This document shows positions 12,111 through 25,859 of a DNA stretch of 64,000 nt, one piece after another. Numbering within the stretch: position 1 is the stretch's first letter; each line of letters begins with the position of its first letter. The notes beneath the pieces are model-generated. The model searched no databases, was not told the DNA's origin, and saw only the letters and a list, made by a program, of their open reading frames with translations. The DNA lies in the NCBI RefSeq assembly GCF_000150275.1, contig NW_002060947.1, forward strand, positions 7,682,482 to 7,746,481, in the 5' to 3' direction. The DNA is from Trichoplax adhaerens (lineage: Eukaryota; Placozoa; Uniplacotomia; Trichoplacea; Trichoplacidae). The translations under genes were made by a program, and so were the position numbers.

Positions 12111-15100
12111 TCTAGCGTCATTTGAAATACCAAATAGTGCACCGAGGTATACCAAATGAAAATAAGCAATCAGGCTAAAGACAAGATTGATGGATATAGC
12201 TACAAAGGAAGGCTAGAAAGGAATAAATCCAATTTATAATTGAAATACCCAATTACCCTATCAAGCTGCACAGTAAAGTAGAAGATTATCGCAAAGGTTT
12301 TTTAATATTTTGTTGGTGTATGTGATTCTCGACACACTTAATGAATTGAACTTATGGCTGATGGAATAGTTAGACAAATAACTTTTCATTAACACTTTTG
12401 TTATGTAATAGCTCACCGCTAAGTGCAATCATTTCGCTTTTAAGATAAAGTCTATAATATCCTTTCATTTGTTGTCTGAGTAAACTAACCTCCTTATAGA
12501 AATGCTGACAACGATTTTTTTGACATTTTCTTGACATGATGCACGCATTCAATAACTGAGCTAATTTTTTCCGGAATACTGAAGTGAAGACCGTCCAGTT
12601 TATTCATATTTAATGTAATCATAAAATGAATAAAATGATATCTCTAATTAATTAAAATCTTTTGATTGACATAGTTTGGCTAAGTGAAGAGTTAGTTAAT
12701 CATAAGAGTCTTGTTGTAAAAGAAAAATTGCAGTATCTTACGAATGTATCAAAAACGATATTTTCAATCATTCCATTAATACTTAGATATATCAAGGATA
12801 GTCTAGCAATGAAATGTAGGTAGATAGATATTCCCAGACTAATAAGTCAATACATGATACTAACTTTATGTTTATCAATTATAATTAATTATAATAAAGG
12901 AGATAGGCCAATCATCTACACTACAATTTTGCTACTTTCAGGAAATTCTGTCTCTGGACATTATGCTTATTAAAGAGCATTTCATTATTTTTGGAGACTT
13001 ATAAGCTCAGATATAATTAGATTAGCTAGTTTCCAATCTCTAGCTTTATGCCATTGCAATATATATCTGAATTAATTCTAGTAAGAAATAACTAGAGTAA
13101 TTTTCAAAGCAATAGTAAATTGATGCTTTCTATTTAACAATTTAAGATATATCACTTTCCCTACTATCATCTGAATTAGCTATAAATAAATTTTAAAAAG
13201 TTATAGCAACTGTCAAACATAGCAATATATTATTTGGTGAAGGTAAATGGTGAGAAGAGAGTCTGTTGTTCCTATTTTGGATTGTTTTTAAGCCGTTAAA
13301 ACAGTTAAATACAACATGTAAAATACAATCTATATAGGGGATTAGAGGATCAAATAGGCCAAATACATTATGTATCACTAATAGGTTACTTGAAACTTAC
13401 CATGTTCAATGTATGCATAAACTCCAATAGATAGCAATATTGCGGATAGAGAAAAATTCAATCCCTAAAAGAGAATTGATATGCTGTACTTAATTGAAGT
13501 TCCATTTACAAATAATAGGTATATGAGTAAATCAAGAAGCTCCAGGAAATTAGAGTATTAGGGTGTTTAATACCTTCTTTAGTGTTAAGTTAGATAAATT
13601 ATCTGTTAGCACGAGAAGCTACTCAAATGTTCTACACTATAGCGATATACTATCAGTAGTATATAGACACAGTGAATATTTACTATGCGATACGGCTGAT
13701 TTAATGGTACCGTAGTAAATATAGATTAGCCGTTGTTTAATACGCTTGACTAAACATATATTCCATTTTACAAGTAGCAGCTAACTTGTAGTTGCCACGA
13801 ACGAATATAAATGTACTAACGTGTAATAGAGCACTAGCAAAATATGTTGCAAATACCGCAAACCATTTGCCTCCAGTTATAGAAGGTTGATAAATATCTA
13901 ACGGTAGAATAGTTGTATTAGCATAAAAAAATATGAACATGAAAAATCTTCATAAAATTCGTACAATGCTTGATTCGAAATAAGCGAAGAAAAATTGTAG
14001 TGTAATCTTACATTTTTTCAGCATCCAATGGATTGGCATGTTCCAGTAAATAACAACTTCTACCAATGATCTAGGTAATTCAATTCTTGAAGGTTTAACA
14101 ACTTCATGTTGCCTGAAATTAAGAACAATTTTTGGTGGAAGAATGTCAAATTACCTTAAACATTTGCAAAAGGATATATGTTACATTAATACGAGTGTAA
14201 ATTAAATGTAGACTATATCTATTAACTATCAAAATAAGTTTCATTGCCTTCAATTGTCTTAATATCGATATTTGACGATGAATGTAGCAAATAATTATCT
14301 CTAATATTAATGATGATAGATGAAACTTTTTGCAGTTGGCTAACCAATCAAGACTTTCGTTATCTTCATGAGGCTCATTGAAATAACCCGACGCTAGGCT
14401 AGTCGCTTCCGATGTTAAGCAAACAAAGTAGTGACTAAATCGAAACGATAGGGCAGATAGCCAGGCTATGATCCACCTTTAACGTATTGCAAAAAATAAT
14501 AATTATATCTTTAGAATGTGCAACACAGCAAATCTAAGCATCTAATGTACTATATCACAATTTTGAGCCTTTTTGTAATTAATTTTTGGCTAGCTTGTAA
14601 AATAATATCAAGTAAATACTGAAGCATCTAAGCACTATACCAGAAATTTAAAGCTCTAAATTCTATTTAAAGAGCTTATTGTAAATAAATCACAAACTAC
14701 GACTTAGACTTAATTTTCCAGTAACAATTTGGCTAGTTAATAACTAACAAGGCATGTATATATATTCTAGGCATTGCTGAGAGCAATGATCTGATTCTCC
14801 AGTTCGTGTATGAGTCTTTTAAAGCTGATTCCGTTCTTAAGAGTGAACAGTGGTATATTTGGGGAGAGAGTAAAAGATAAGCTGATTATGCTCGTTAAAA
14901 AGATATGTTCCATGACATACTTATTATTATTACTGTGTTCTCGTAAGCCAGAAGACACACAAGTAGATATTATTAGGCATATAAAACCAAGTATCAGCGA
15001 TTTACAGATCGCATAGCTCCACCTCAAGTCCTATCAAATCATGAATCAATAAAAAGTATTATCAGACAATGAGATTGAATCATTAGTAGGATTTTATGCA

Positions 15101-16966
15101 GTTGGATAATGGAAAATGAGCCTAAATTTATAAATAAATAGATGATTACAATTCTTCTATTGGAGATGCAGCGCTGATAATCATTATAAGTCATGAAAGG
15201 GCCAAAAATAGCAGTGCCAACAAAATTACAGTATCCAAAACATTGCATAGGTGAAATAGGTAGGTGTACTTCTTTGCTGTCTACATCAACAGCTAGAGCG
15301 ATAAGTTTCATGGCTAAGACCATTTCTATCCCTATTTTCAAAGATATAATTAATTCAGATTCTTACTTACGGCAAGAAATATACACCGGTTTTAATTTAA
15401 GACCGTTAAATTTTACCAAAAATTATAGTTACGTTAGTCAATCTGCAGCTGAATTAAATTCTTATACGTTATATGTAGGTCACCTTAGTTACAATACATC
15501 TTAACTTTATAATCTATGGTGGAGTAAATATAAATTTGATATAATCGTAAATTTAGATCACCTGTTTTATTGCTACAAGCTAATATTTGTCGAGATGTAA
15601 CATTAAATATTCTAGTACCGATTCTAAAATACTTATCATGTAAACTGCCGACAATTAACTGAGGTGTGATGATAGGGATAAATATTAGATTAATAACACA
15701 ATTTGGATACTTTTAAAAGAATACTGTGCTAACTTGATTCTTATCCATTATCATAGCGAATTGATTGCCCTAAATATTCTTTTGCTAATTTTTAAAACTT
15801 GCTTTGATTGCCTTACCTCGTAATCTTTGCCACGATTCTAGGTAAATAATTTCAAATTCGCTGATTTAAGATAAGAAGAATCTTAAATAAATATTATGTG
15901 TCGTATTTCAGAGTAAAACGTCTTAATACAAAAGGATTTGAAGATTACTCTATACTAAGGTTTAAAATTAAGTAAAATAGAAATTTAAATCGTGAAGAGA
16001 AAAAACAAATATCTGTAGCAGTAGCAATTCTACTCCATAATATTTCGTCATTTTTGATGCGAAATATTACTAACTAAACCTTCAACTTTCTTCTACAGTA
16101 TCTTCAATAAGATTCTTTAATGTTGTCTATTAGCTTTAATATTCAGTTTGATTTACTGTTAATTTTTTGAAATAGGAAATTGTTAACTGTGAATAGATAA
16201 TAATATGAATAATATTTACACATTATGTATTAACGACTGAGTCCTAATACTCCTTCAGAAGACATACCTAACGTTCCATAAAACTTAACTTATAACAGTA
16301 GCTCTATATTCTTATACTATGAATAGGGCACTATAGCATTGCTATAGTACCAGCAAGCTAACGAACTGAGGGTCTTCAAGTCATTAGTTTAGTTTGTACA
16401 GGTAAATCTATTTTCTATCAGTCTCTTATATACCATAGCATTAGATAGCAAACGGAAACCAGAGCCATGATAATACCGCGATGTCGATCAAAAAATCGAA
16501 TAATTACATAGCCAATCCAGGTTTCTACTAGTAAAACGACTATTTGACTTTCAAATTGAAGCCAGAGAACTAATGTGCCTGCTAGGCCTGCGAAAGCATG
16601 ATTAATGAAAGTGTATTGTTGATGAAATGGATTAAAAAAAACCAAAAGACGAAATAGAATACAGGGATAGAAGTTTAAATAATGATTGAATAGTATTTGA
16701 CTAAGTAATGGAATCATGCATTCATAATATTGTTGAGTTATATAACTAAACCACGTCTGCGGTGATGATAAAGTTGAATCCAACATTAGATTTATTAATT
16801 CATTGGAACCAGGATATTCTGAGTCTTTACTTAGGTATAAACCAACATTACCGTCTTCCATAATTAATCTGTAGTTATGTCGATAAAATAGCGAAGTAAT
16901 TCTCTCAGCTAGCGAACTTTTTGGACAAGGTAACCCAAAAGAAAACTTTTCTTGTTTCAATGTGGC
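12111..16966 (-). CDS. PORCN: Protein-serine O-palmitoleoyltransferase Porcupine (MBOAT family), last exon not found
   Basis: Porcupine is the ER membrane enzyme that palmitoleoylates Wnt ligands. Ten exons join in phase: 16966/16861-16434, 15448-15417, 15331-15150, 15030-14934, 14465-14345, 14112-14012, 13897-13821, 13464-13401, 12578-12490, 12212-12111. About 431 codons run from the in-frame ATG at 16,861. Family landmarks in order are FVGTAIFGPFMTYNDY (human FVGTIVFGPWISFHSY), SHYFVCLTSEAT, ELPRSLVEVVIYWNMP, and FASALLHG carrying the MBOAT catalytic His at about residue 346 (human His336). Then come LLNACIMSRKC and AYFHLVYLGALF. Multiple hydrophobic segments agree with a polytopic protein. 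The last 30-40 residues expected from human PORCN were not located, and the stop is unknown. The first exon stays open 35 codons beyond the ATG to a possible acceptor at 16,967, so an additional 5' exon is possible. The N-terminal 50 or so residues have no counterpart in vertebrate PORCN that I recognise. Confidence 0.92.
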
Positions 16967-17786
16967 CTACTTGAAGTATGAATTGAAAAATTACGTAAAC
17001 TTCTATATAATTATTAATCGCTAACTTTAATTGATTACTAGCTAACATAGTACATTAAAAATGACTTAATCCAAGTATAGCAGACGATATCATTTATATT
17101 TAAAACATTACTATATAGCTAATATTTCGTAACTAAAACAGATATTATCTACGTTATAGTGGCGTACAAAATATTATTGCACTAACTCGTGTTTTGTATT
17201 AAAACACAAAATATCCTAAATTGATCCGCAATTATAATCACTACTACGGTATCAATAGCTACTAAATAAAATTGATTTTGTATGTATTTTTGCATGCACA
17301 TTACAGCTCATACAGTAGTATTGTAGAACATAGGATTCCTGCTCAATATTTACTACTGAGTATAACATATCTACAGAATAACCAGAATCCAGAGTTTTTA
17401 TACGATTGTTGTGCATATATAGCAATACGATAATAACTTGCGAGTGTGATAATAACAACGTCGTAGTGCGTCCTCTTTTAGTACGGTATTTGTAGCGTTC
17501 CAGGCGTATATAACCACAATCTCTAACCAACTACATAGCCTGTAGTACAGAACATTCAAGGCTACAATTTGTAATAAACCTTAATTAACTGGCTGTAAGA
17601 ATTAGCTGCCTGCCCGTCAAGACTATACGGAAACAATACTATATTAAAATAAAATTAAATTCACTTAAAGTTATACTGATCACAATGTTCTAAATAACCA
17701 GAAGCGAGTGTGCTATTCAGTATATTGTACTCCAATATGCACGTCCATAAAGTAAAAATTGGAAAAGTAAAGACTAAGCGAGTATG

Positions 17787-17812
17787 AATATATATATATA
17801 TAATATATATAA
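17787..17812. repeat. (TA)n microsatellite
   Basis: A run of alternating T and A with one phase break, followed by AT-rich sequence. Similar shorter (TA)n runs occur at about 21,920 and 25,780. Confidence 0.9.
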
Positions 17813-20389
17813 GTAAAAAATAAAAGCAAGTTAAGAGAACATCACGAGTGATAGGTGTAAGCTAGAAATCTTCAGCACGCATATTTCAATACGACTATTT
17901 AAATAATAAAAGCAAGTGTATTCTAGAATTGAAAATAAATCAATAATACTTAACAAAATGAATATTAAAATATTCTTAAATAAATTAACCGTAGTAGCTT
18001 CTACTGATATTCATTCTCGAAAGTAACCCAGTATTAGCATTCAAAAAAAAATAATCACGGAAACTTATCAATACTAAACAAACTCTTACCGATATTTAAT
18101 TCCTAAAAATAAGTGTGCAGAAAATGTATAGACTTAGCTGTGGTTGACCACTGTAATTGGATATCAAATTTATTCTAGATCGCTATGACTATCAAAACCC
18201 GTTCATACTGTATCGACTTATTCCCAATAACCGTTTTATACACACAAAAAAAAAGCTATTGTAACCGTGTTAGCCCTTTTATTTAACTAAATAGATATCA
18301 AAATAAACCTACATTTTTAACGATCGCAGATACGTTAAGTGCATTTGATTATACTGATGTTGACAGTCGTTATTACCACTCTTGCTGCTATTAATCTTAT
18401 TTCGTAGTCCTTTATAGATGATATCGCAGTTTCTGCATTTTATGTTCTTCTACAACAAATACGAGCCAGCTTCAAAGTGCTTGATAGACTTGATAGAAAG
18501 AGTTGCCCTTTCTATTATGCTAGAAGGTATTAACAGAAATAATCCAATCCTAGTTATCGAACTTTTTACCTTGATTCAATGCGAAAGATTCGATACTTTA
18601 ATATTGTAACTCGATGAAATTTTTTAAAGTCTACACGTATTCTGAATAGATTGTAACTCGTGTATAAATATTGATTACAGCCAATCAATGATTTTTTTGC
18701 GAACAATATTGCTCTTATAATATCGGTAATCACGGAGGCTCTGTTGCCTTTGATATTGTCGGTAGAACGTGAAGATAATAAAGTATGCTCTTCTTTCAAA
18801 AAGTAAAGTACAATGGTCATATTTATAGAGATTATAATATAATTTGTTGTCACCTAAGTAGTTCAAAAGAACCAAATATAGCCTGAATAAAAAAAATCGA
18901 TTCTTATAAATCAATATTCGGTATCGATACATCGAACACTATTATAGTCCAGTAAAAGCCTTAAATGGCATTTCTGTCGGTTATTTGGAAGGCAGAATGT
19001 ATCCGATACGATAGCTTTCACCTGAATTGATTATAAGGCTAGAAATATAGCTAAAATAAAACGGATATAGTTGACTAACAAAGATGCAATATTTCTGAAT
19101 GAATATTCTACTCTATTATTCCAAAAATAAAGCACGAAAATACGATTTTATATCAGCTGTTATAGCCGGTATACCAATTATTGTTGGGTCAGAATTGATG
19201 ACTTGATTAAAATAAGATCCAATGACAATAGAAAGTCTTGGCTAATAGTATATAATAAATAATAAGGGATCATCTCTATTATCTCTATATCATTCAATGA
19301 AAATTTTGAGATTATATTTGTACATAATATTTACACTTGGAGAGGTACGGTACTTTGAATTATTACAGTGGTCAAGTTATCGTCATTCGACCAAATGAAA
19401 AGGATACTTGCCCGATACAAGTACCGGTGCCAATAATTTTTGTGATAACTCACCGCTAAATAAATTCTAGATATTATTTCCATGTACTATTGAATGAGTA
19501 TAGTATGCCTGTAAATTATCAGCATGGTCGAGATTAGTTCAAAAATTAAAATCTTATCAGAAAACTGCCCCAAAATTTTCAATTACGAACGATTTTCTCT
19601 ATTGTTATTCAAGTAACTCTAGGATAATATAATATCTATATCTCCCATCAAACAATTAGGGTACTACAGTTCAGTTATACTGGTATCTAGCAATGATATC
19701 ATAATCTAAATTCAGGTAAATAGCATGTTATAAGGTAGGAATGAGAATACCGGCCTAATAATGCACTATAAATGCTCCACTCTTTTGTAATGACCGAGTA
19801 ATAGTCTTCTACTATTACTATTAGCCACTTACTGTACTACTGTACCATTATTAGCTGAGATCATTATAGCTTTTCGTCCGTCAGTATACACAGAGATAAT
19901 ATTTATACCTCCTGTTTGGATCATTTTTGTATCTCTAATATCACTAACAGAGTGTAAATTAATGAAAAATGGAATATCTGTAAGATGAAATTTACTAAAT
20001 AATGTATTCCTATAATTATAATCTAAATGTTTTGCTTTTTAGCTATGAAAACAATATATAGACATCAACATCAGTCATTGTACTTAATATTCTAGCGTAG
20101 CCAAAATGGTAATTTAAGAAAGATAATAGGACGCTATCCTAATAATGCGTCAGAATCAATTTTCTGTACTTATTACCGTGAAATTTAATCTAAAATAAAT
20201 AGCTACCGCTAAATAAAGTAAACGGTATAATATGTATATTGCTAGCCTTGACGTTAGTAAAATATAATTTGAGATCGTATCTTCAATCGGCTATTGGATG
20301 AGTATCACATCATTACAATTATGCTAGTAATCGAATTTGATGAAAAAAGGTGTAAGACTAGCAAGGACTACTAAAATGAAAGAGAAGAA

Positions 20390-20640
20390 CTGACAACGGG
20401 TCGTTCATTACACCAAAAATGATGGGGCTGGCTATCTAGCTGGTCATATCAACTGAACAGTTTGTCTGAACGATACGCGGCACTATCCGCGATTATCATC
20501 CTAGTGGACGGCCGGGTTGGTTTGTGCAGTGCGATATACTGTTTCAGTGATAGCGTATAGTAGATTGGCCAGAAAAAAATAAGTCTTATCGTTATTTTTA
20601 CAGAACGGCCGCTTTAGTTTCCCTCTTTCCTTTTAGGTAG
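20390..20640. promoter_or_regulatory. GC-richer patch, possible promoter or untranslated exon
   Basis: Against the AT-rich surroundings this roughly 250-bp patch contains several CG dinucleotides and GC-rich words such as GCGGCACTATCCGCG and GGACGGCCGGG. It lies about 3.5 kb upstream of PORCN exon 1 and 10 kb upstream of alpha2delta. No open frame runs through it. It could be a promoter, a 5' untranslated exon or a structured RNA; the sequence alone does not decide. Confidence 0.3.
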
Positions 20641-23600
20641 GATAGGTAAGAGGATTTTTATCAACAAATGGAATCAATGTTCCGCTCCATGATCATTTAA
20701 CAAGCTCTGAAAAATTATTTACATTTACTGCTTGATAAGTATGATTGCCTGAAATAATTATTATTTTTGAAAATGTTGCAAAAATTAAATTAAATCGGTT
20801 TAACTTGTACTTACCTTATTGTAAGTAATAATACTTTGATAGTCTTATAATTTAAACTATCAATGAATAAACTTATTAATGAAATTAAGACGTTTATTCG
20901 CTGTTGTATACAGGCTAGGCACGTTGAACTATTATTAAATTCAAAATTAATACTTGGGTATAGTAACAGGGGAATTAAAGTATAAAGATTGCACATTAAA
21001 ATGCCAATTTGGGATCCTCATAATCGTTCATTGAAACCCTACTATCATGTCTTTATCTTCTGTTAAGCAGGATAGTGTATGAAAGTAATAAAATTTAAAT
21101 TTATTAGAACGTCAAATTAATTGTTGAAAGAAAAAGCACTATCATTATATCTCAACCAAAACTCGAATTTTCTACCCAAATTCAACTTTTGAATACAACA
21201 TACAAGTCTTACTACTACATACGACATTAAGAGGTCTTAGTTCTGATCAAATTGATCGATAATGGATCATTGAAACGACGTTTTTCTAAATTCTATTCTT
21301 GGCTAGACCTACTATATTCACTGAAGTTCAAATTAATTCATTGTAATATATTCTCATAAGTAATTCTCTCATATATCAAATGAATAATCGATGATCATTA
21401 ATAATACTGCCTTTTTATGACATATTTTTTAACTTCCAACACAGAGTCAGCTTCATAGAATTCTACTCTAAAAGTGCTACATAATTTATGCTAATGCAAT
21501 TGCAATGGATTTAACTAATTTAGGTTAGCCTCAACTTTCTCCACTCTCACATCTACTGTCATACCGGTATCTTAACCCTTAGAAGACAGGATATGAAAGA
21601 TAGTTTATTAAATGATAGAAAGTATCGACGAAAGAGACGAGAAAGAAAGTAATTTATCTTAATTTCTTCGCTTATAGCAGGATAAGCTTAGGATAATCTT
21701 TCATAAAATGGAACGCCATTAATAGTTTGTATTAACGAATATATAAATTATATTCTAATTACATCATTCAAAGCCAATCATTTATCTACATTGATTAATA
21801 GAAAACTCTCGCTAGTCTAAACCTTTTTTAAAGATTTTCTCACCTTTCATTAACCGTTGCACCAAAGCTTGTAAAATGATAGAAGATTTAGCAATAGGGT
21901 AATCAATGCTTAGTTTATATATATATATATAATTCAAAGAAATAATAACTGCAATCAATAATAAAGGGATTCGTAAATTATTCTCTTTTGATTTGGATAA
22001 GACCAGGAAAAATATCGTATTTATGGTTTGACTTTTGTAAAAATAATAAAATATCGGCAGTGTCGTATAAGTGATGCTAATTCAACTTCATAAGATGGCG
22101 TTTCTATTATAATTATCATTCAGGAGTAAGAAAAGCCATAGACTCTCTATTGTCAAGATTAAAAATTGCATAAAAAATCAGTGATAAGTTCAACTCTTTA
22201 ACAGGAATAAACACCGATAAGGAACATTTCTCGTCGCAAATTATTACTGCATTTTTGTGAAGATGTTCATATTTTTATTGTTCAGCTGGCTTTACGACAA
22301 TAAATTTCCTATAGGAGTAGGCTTTAATTAATCCTTAATAATTACAGTAAATCAATGTCTGGCTTATAATTAGATTAAATGATACGTTTATTCTACATTC
22401 GCATAAGGATAGCTTTGCTAGTACAGATCTACAACTTCTATAACTTTAACTTCAGATCCTAAATATCTCAAATAGCTCCTCGTTGTATTATGCTCTCAGC
22501 GTCTAATGAAAGTAAAATATAAATTAGATTTAATATTAACTGACGAAACTGGCACCATATCAAAGATTTAAGAATAGGAACACGGTGGATAATAGATTTG
22601 TCTGGACAATTAAGATAAAAAGGGATAATACAATAAGTCATAATAGATAACGTCTAGCCTAGCGTCAATTACAGTCATTAATATTGGCTCCATCCGTGTT
22701 ACTATCCCTTGCTGTTTATCTTTCAGCAATATTAATATAGTTTTTGAGAGATTAATAGAACAAAATAGATGATAGAAATAGGAATTAGTTACATTTTATT
22801 TCGAGTAAGGATTACAAGTAACTATTCCGGTAATGCGTATTAAATTATCATTAAATGGGATAATCTAAAGGTAGGTGCAAATTAATGTTGAATTGATAAA
22901 ATCAGTTTTCATACCCATACAATAAACGGAGCCGATGGCGATAAGGCATGATAATAGTAGTTAGCTACGATTGCAACTGACGCCAGCGGCTTAGAATTAA
23001 AGCTTCATCTCTGGGTCTTGGTATAAAATTAATTAAGAGACGTATATTGCTTTCAAGAAAAACCTTATGGTAACATTTTAACCAGCCATTTGGCTTAATT
23101 ATATCAATAACCGATGATCAATATGCGTATAAAATAGATAGGTTTATGAGATATCCTTTGTAAGCTCAATTTAATTCGATCCAATAGTAATCATCAAGTG
23201 CGTAAAAAATATGGATATACAGGTACGTAGTAATTAAATATATCTTTATCATCTGCATTGCAGCCTACCTAATGTAATCTCATTATTTACCGATAATCCT
23301 CATATAACCTTCATACTATTACAATTACAGTTACTAATACATCTTAGCAATGAATATTCCAGCGAGATTTACTCTATATTCTCGGCATGTCAACAGAACA
23401 GCAATACCTATTAATTTTATTTTAGGTTTGTATCTTTCCGAGTCATGAATTCATTGCAAATTTTATCAAGATAGTACAAGTTAATCATTTATCCCTATCA
23501 AAAGTAAGTTAGTAATGTAATCTCACAACAATTTAAACCTTGATGAGCTTTTCTTACTCATTACTACTGATAATTCAGGAATCGTTTAGAATTATCATAA

Positions 23601-25859
23601 CTCAGCTCAGAAAAGTAATAAATGTTCATGAATACGAAGATTCGCCTTGTTGACCATAAATATCATTTCATAACATCAATAAATAAAATTTATCTGAAAT
23701 CTTCATTCAAATGCAGCTTAAAATATACAACATTTCATATGATTAGCATCACCTTCAAATATTAACAATAACAAGATAATGTATGTAACTTCTATTAGGG
23801 AAATGAGCTGTATTTTTTAATTTCTTCCATAGATTTCTAAGCATTTCTCCTAAACATAATTCTTTCATGAAGACAGATGACTCATTCTTGCGCATATACT
23901 TAAATGAAAAGCTAAGCATATCAACTAAATATTTATGTCCTAGCCATAATCGTATAATTATATAAAAGGATCGGTGTCTATGAATAAGACTTAAATTAAA
24001 ATTACAACTGTTACGGCCAATGCCGGTAACGCATCCAGAACTGGTATTGACCAAAATTTCTTAACCATTGGCCATAATATAGCAACTCGTAATGTGAATG
24101 TCTCAGCGCAATAATCGTAAATCTATTGGCGTGAAGACTAAATTATAAAAGTATGCCATAGCGTAAATTTATAGGAATAGAAAACTGAAAGAACCATAGC
24201 CTAGACAATAATGTGTCAGCCAATTTTTGCTAATACAAGTTCTAGTGATTAATAAACTGTTATTTTATAAATTACTTGAATTACTTTTGATGATACTGAT
24301 AAAAATCAATGGTGAAGTATTTGTTAATTATTTTATGCTAAAAGTTAAGAAACAGAAGTTGTGTAGTTTGTCTATATAGCCTGAAGCCACTCATGTTAAA
24401 TTTTAGGGCTGAATTAGAGCACTAGTATTCTAATATCATTTCAAAGGTGCATAGAACTTTGCTCTATTCTCTGGCCGTATCACAAGTTCGTGATTATGAA
24501 CAAGGAATATACGTGTATATTGATTATGACCGTTCTAGCATATGTAAAGCAACAAATACCAGTGTGGATTGTATCATCACATGTTCGGATCTATGATATT
24601 AGAAGCTAATCAACCATGATTATACTAGCTCTCAGTATTTTAAGTCATGCTCTATTTGATGAATTATAAAATCTTGCTAAATAATGAAAAAGAAAAGATG
24701 GCAAAGTCTCGGCTTGACAAGGTAAAACTTAAAGATACTATCACTTTCTATGAGTTTTCTATAGTAAAGTAACAATAGTTTCGTACTAAAAGCTATAAAG
24801 GACTCTGTTTTTAGTCCTTTACTACAGATCAGTATAAATATTTAACAATTAATGTGCTCATATTTCTATACAAGATAAAGTAATGGCAGTTCAATGACAT
24901 TTGCAAAATATTAACATGAAAGGTTAGGTCAATACTTAGGATTTTCCATAATCTTCATCTGATTCTTTCTTAGTAGTAACCGTTTCACCTCAAACGTTTG
25001 GGCTATACAATTAAACTACATATTCATAATAGTATTTGCGGAAATTAGTCAATTTTTTTAATTTCATCTAGCAAAAGAACAGCAATTAGTAATTATCAAA
25101 GTAGAAGAAATATTGTTTACTGTTATCAGAAACTAGATAAAAATAAATTAATAGTAAATTGGTGCAAGTGTTTTATTTTGATTCTGAAGTAATGTAATAA
25201 AGCCTCAGAAGAGCCAAGCTCTATTAATACCTTTCCATTAAGATTCGTTATATAATCCCCTTAGTCCAAGATCTAATGGATGAACACTATCATATTTTTG
25301 GCGTATTATTTTAGTAAAGTGCAATAATGCTAAGATTTTATCATAGCAGAACAATAAATTAACAACCAGCAGATTAAACTGTTCAAAAACAATTATTTAC
25401 CAATTTTGTAAAGTAATGGATATACCGTGCTTTAAAAAAAGAAACTGTAATAACTCAAGAAAATCACTTTCAATAGCTCTTTCTATATATATTTTATTAA
25501 CTCGTCATTCAAATACTTACATTAATAAATAAATACGTTGCGGATACAATAACTTATCGAAAACAAGTTCTACTTAACCATTAACCATTATCATAATTTT
25601 CTACTAGTAGTTCCTTTTTTGTAAATAAGCTTGTAAATAAAATATCAGTTTCCTTCCTAAAGCAGGGGTAATTATTAGCAGACAGGATTAGCCATGTAAA
25701 AAAATAAGTGTATGAATTATTTAAGCGCTTTATGATTATCTTAATGGATGTTGTAATAGAAATGAGTCTAGTAATATATATATAAATATCTTACGAACAT
25801 GGCCCACTTAATGCAAATATTAGGCTATACGATTGCAATTACTTTGATCTACCTAAAAT

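Noticed and set aside
14810-15504. Plus-strand open frames at 14,810-15,016 and 15,193-15,504
   Set aside because: Antisense to PORCN exons 2-4, which match the family in phase.
17252-17530. 92-codon minus-strand frame upstream of PORCN
   Set aside because: No similarity, and no splice signals that join it to PORCN exon 1 in phase; kept only as a note for the missing 5' exon.
23755-24054. 99-codon minus-strand frame
   Set aside because: No recognisable domain, no splice context, length within chance for so large a stretch.
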